A stretch of 6,657 nucleotides of DNA from JAVMKJ01 sp031732875. GTDB lineage: Bacteria > Pseudomonadota > Gammaproteobacteria > Competibacterales > Competibacteraceae. The stretch covers positions 1 to 6,657 of the forward strand of contig JAVMKL010000068.1 in assembly GCA_031732875.1 (NCBI GenBank), read 5' to 3'. Shown piece by piece: positions 5,462-6,657 of the stretch. A program made the translations under genes and the position numbers. The notes beneath the pieces were generated by a model. It searched no databases. It worked only from the letters and a program-made list of their open reading frames with translations, and was not told the DNA's origin. Positions within the stretch are counted from its first letter, which is position 1; each line of letters begins with the position of its first letter.

Positions 5462-6657
5462 ATGAGACTGATAGCACCGGATGCACGCGCGACCATCACC
5501 CTCCTGATCGGGCTGGTTGCCCTGTTGCTCGCGCCGGGTTGCGCCACGCCGCCGCGCCAACCGGCGGTACCCGAAAAGTTGCAGAACCAAGCACAAATTC
5601 CGGGTTTGGAAAAGGTCCGGTACCGCATCGGCAACCCCGATGATCTCGCCGAAATGCAACGCGAAGGAATCGAATCCATCCGGCGCGAGCAAGCCTACCT
5701 AACGGCCAGTGGCCACTCGGGGCCACTCCCCCCGGCGATCTTTCTCGCCATTTCCGGCGGCGGCGACAACGGTGCGTTCGGCGCCGGGCTGCTGAACGGC
5801 TGGACCGCCGCCGGCACCCGGCCGACCTTCAAACTGGTGACCGGCGTCAGCACCGGGGCGCTGACCGCGCCGTTCGCCTTTGCCGGGCCGGCCTACGATG
5901 CCAAGCTAAAGGAGGTTTACACCACCATTTCCGCCAAGGACATTTTAGAGTCGCGCAGCCTGCTGGCCGCACTGACCAGTGATGCCATGGCCGACAATCA
6001 TCCTTTGTGGAAACTGGTCGCAAAGTATGTGGATCAGGCACTGCTGGATGTGATCGCCGCCGAATACGCCAAGGGGCGCCTGCTCCTGGTGGGAACCACC
6101 GACCTCGATGCGCGCCGGGGCATCATCTGGAATCTGACCAAGATCGCGGCCAGCCGCGATTCCAGGGCGCTGGAGCTGTTCCGAACCCTGATGGTAGCCT
6201 CCGCCGCGATTCCCGGCGCGTTTCCCCCGACCATGATCGATGTTGAGGTGAGCGGCCAGCCGTATCAGGAGATGCATGTGGACGGCGGCGCCACGGCGCA
6301 GGTGTTCGTCTATCCGCCTTCACTCGACCTCCGGGACAAGACGCGCCAGCTCGGACTCCAGCAGCGCGAGCGGCGGGTGTATGTGATCCGCAACAGCCGG
6401 CTGGACCCCGAGTGGGCGCAGGTGGAACGGAGCACCATGACCATTGCGGGGCGGGCGATCTCCTCGCTGATCCATACTCAGGGTATCGGCGATCTCTATC
6501 GGATTTATCTGACCGCCCAACGCGACGGCGTCGATTTCAACCTGGCGTATATCCCGGACAGTTTCAACGCGCCGCACACCGAAGATTTCGACACCGAGTT
6601 CATGCGCAAACTCTTCGCCGTAGGGTACGACATGGCGGCCAAGGGCTATCCGTGGCA
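5462..6657 (+). CDS. Patatin-like phospholipase, predicted lipoprotein (3' end outside window)
   Basis: A frame open from 5462 to the right edge gives 398 residues with no stop yet. The N-terminus has a basic/hydrophobic signal sequence ending L-L-L-A-P-G-C27. Cys27 is a plausible lipid anchor, but Pro at -2 makes the lipobox atypical. The patatin domain begins near residue 92. The oxyanion-hole motif is SGGGDNGAFGAG (98-109), the nucleophile elbow G128-V-S130-T-G132 supplies Ser130, and D274-G-G is the D-G-G/A motif with the catalytic Asp, completing the Ser-Asp dyad. Family members hydrolyse acyl esters of phospholipids or other lipids; a membrane-anchored envelope lipase is the likely role here. 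Asp102 stands where many patatins have Arg or Lys in GGxR/KG, a variant that I believe is common in this lipoprotein subgroup. The ending at AKGYPW suggests that only a few residues are missing. The gene sits 128 bases after the barrel gene, so it may have its own promoter. Confidence 0.9.
   Translation, partial: MRLIAPDARATITLLIGLVALLLAPGCATPPRQPAVPEKLQNQAQIPGLEKVRYRIGNPDDLAEMQREGIESIRREQAYLTASGHSGPLPPAIFLAISGGGDNGAFGAGLLNGWTAAGTRPTFKLVTGVSTGALTAPFAFAGPAYDAKLKEVYTTISAKDILESRSLLAALTSDAMADNHPLWKLVAKYVDQALLDVIAAEYAKGRLLLVGTTDLDARRGIIWNLTKIAASRDSRALELFRTLMVASAAIPGAFPPTMIDVEVSGQPYQEMHVDGGATAQVFVYPPSLDLRDKTRQLGLQQRERRVYVIRNSRLDPEWAQVERSTMTIAGRAISSLIHTQGIGDLYRIYLTAQRDGVDFNLAYIPDSFNAPHTEDFDTEFMRKLFAVGYDMAAKGYPW

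Noticed and set aside
4395..5486. Minus-strand open frame of 363 codons opposite the barrel-protein gene
   Set aside because: It is a shadow of a gene with clear family blocks and a signal peptide on the plus strand.

Overview
This is a GC-rich (roughly 60-65% by eye), densely coded, entirely plus-strand stretch from what looks like a Gram-negative, probably proteobacterial, chromosome. The reasons are strong G/C third positions, Shine-Dalgarno-type leaders before every gene, two predicted lipoproteins with N-terminal signal sequences, three Sec-type signal peptides, and an outer-membrane-barrel-type family. No mobile element, tRNA, rRNA or CRISPR array is visible. Assignment below phylum would be guesswork; a gammaproteobacterium is plausible.

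Layout: 1-186 is an ambiguous left edge, open in all three plus frames. It may be the C-terminal end of an upstream gene and holds a T6 tract with possible stems. 187-666 is a small predicted outer-membrane lipoprotein of unknown function. 757-2355 is a secreted arylsulfatase of the formylglycine-dependent family (motif CTAGR). 2407-4452 is a secreted protein of about 681 residues, with an N-terminal carboxypeptidase-regulatory-like (Ig-like) domain, a conserved linker region, and a seven-motif NHL/Vgb-type beta-propeller. 4512-5333 belongs to the family often mislabelled 'neuromedin U' in databases, an exported, probably outer-membrane, PF13557-like transporter. 5462-6657 is a patatin-like phospholipase, probably a lipoprotein, cut by the right edge of the window.

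Gaps between genes are short (90, 51, 59 and 128 bases), and all genes run the same way, so the first four could be one transcript. The 128-base gap before the patatin gene is the most likely break. Every product is predicted to leave the cytoplasm. The simplest reading is a cell-envelope/periplasm module: a sulfatase releasing sulfate from esters, a disulfide-rich propeller protein of unknown ligand, an outer-membrane channel-like protein, and a lipid acyl hydrolase. A shared pathway is inference from adjacency only.

I did not find a clearly novel system. The best leads are the uncharacterised propeller protein, whose only eight cysteines fall in four close pairs, the co-location of a sulfatase, propeller and barrel, and several inverted repeats in the intergenic gaps.
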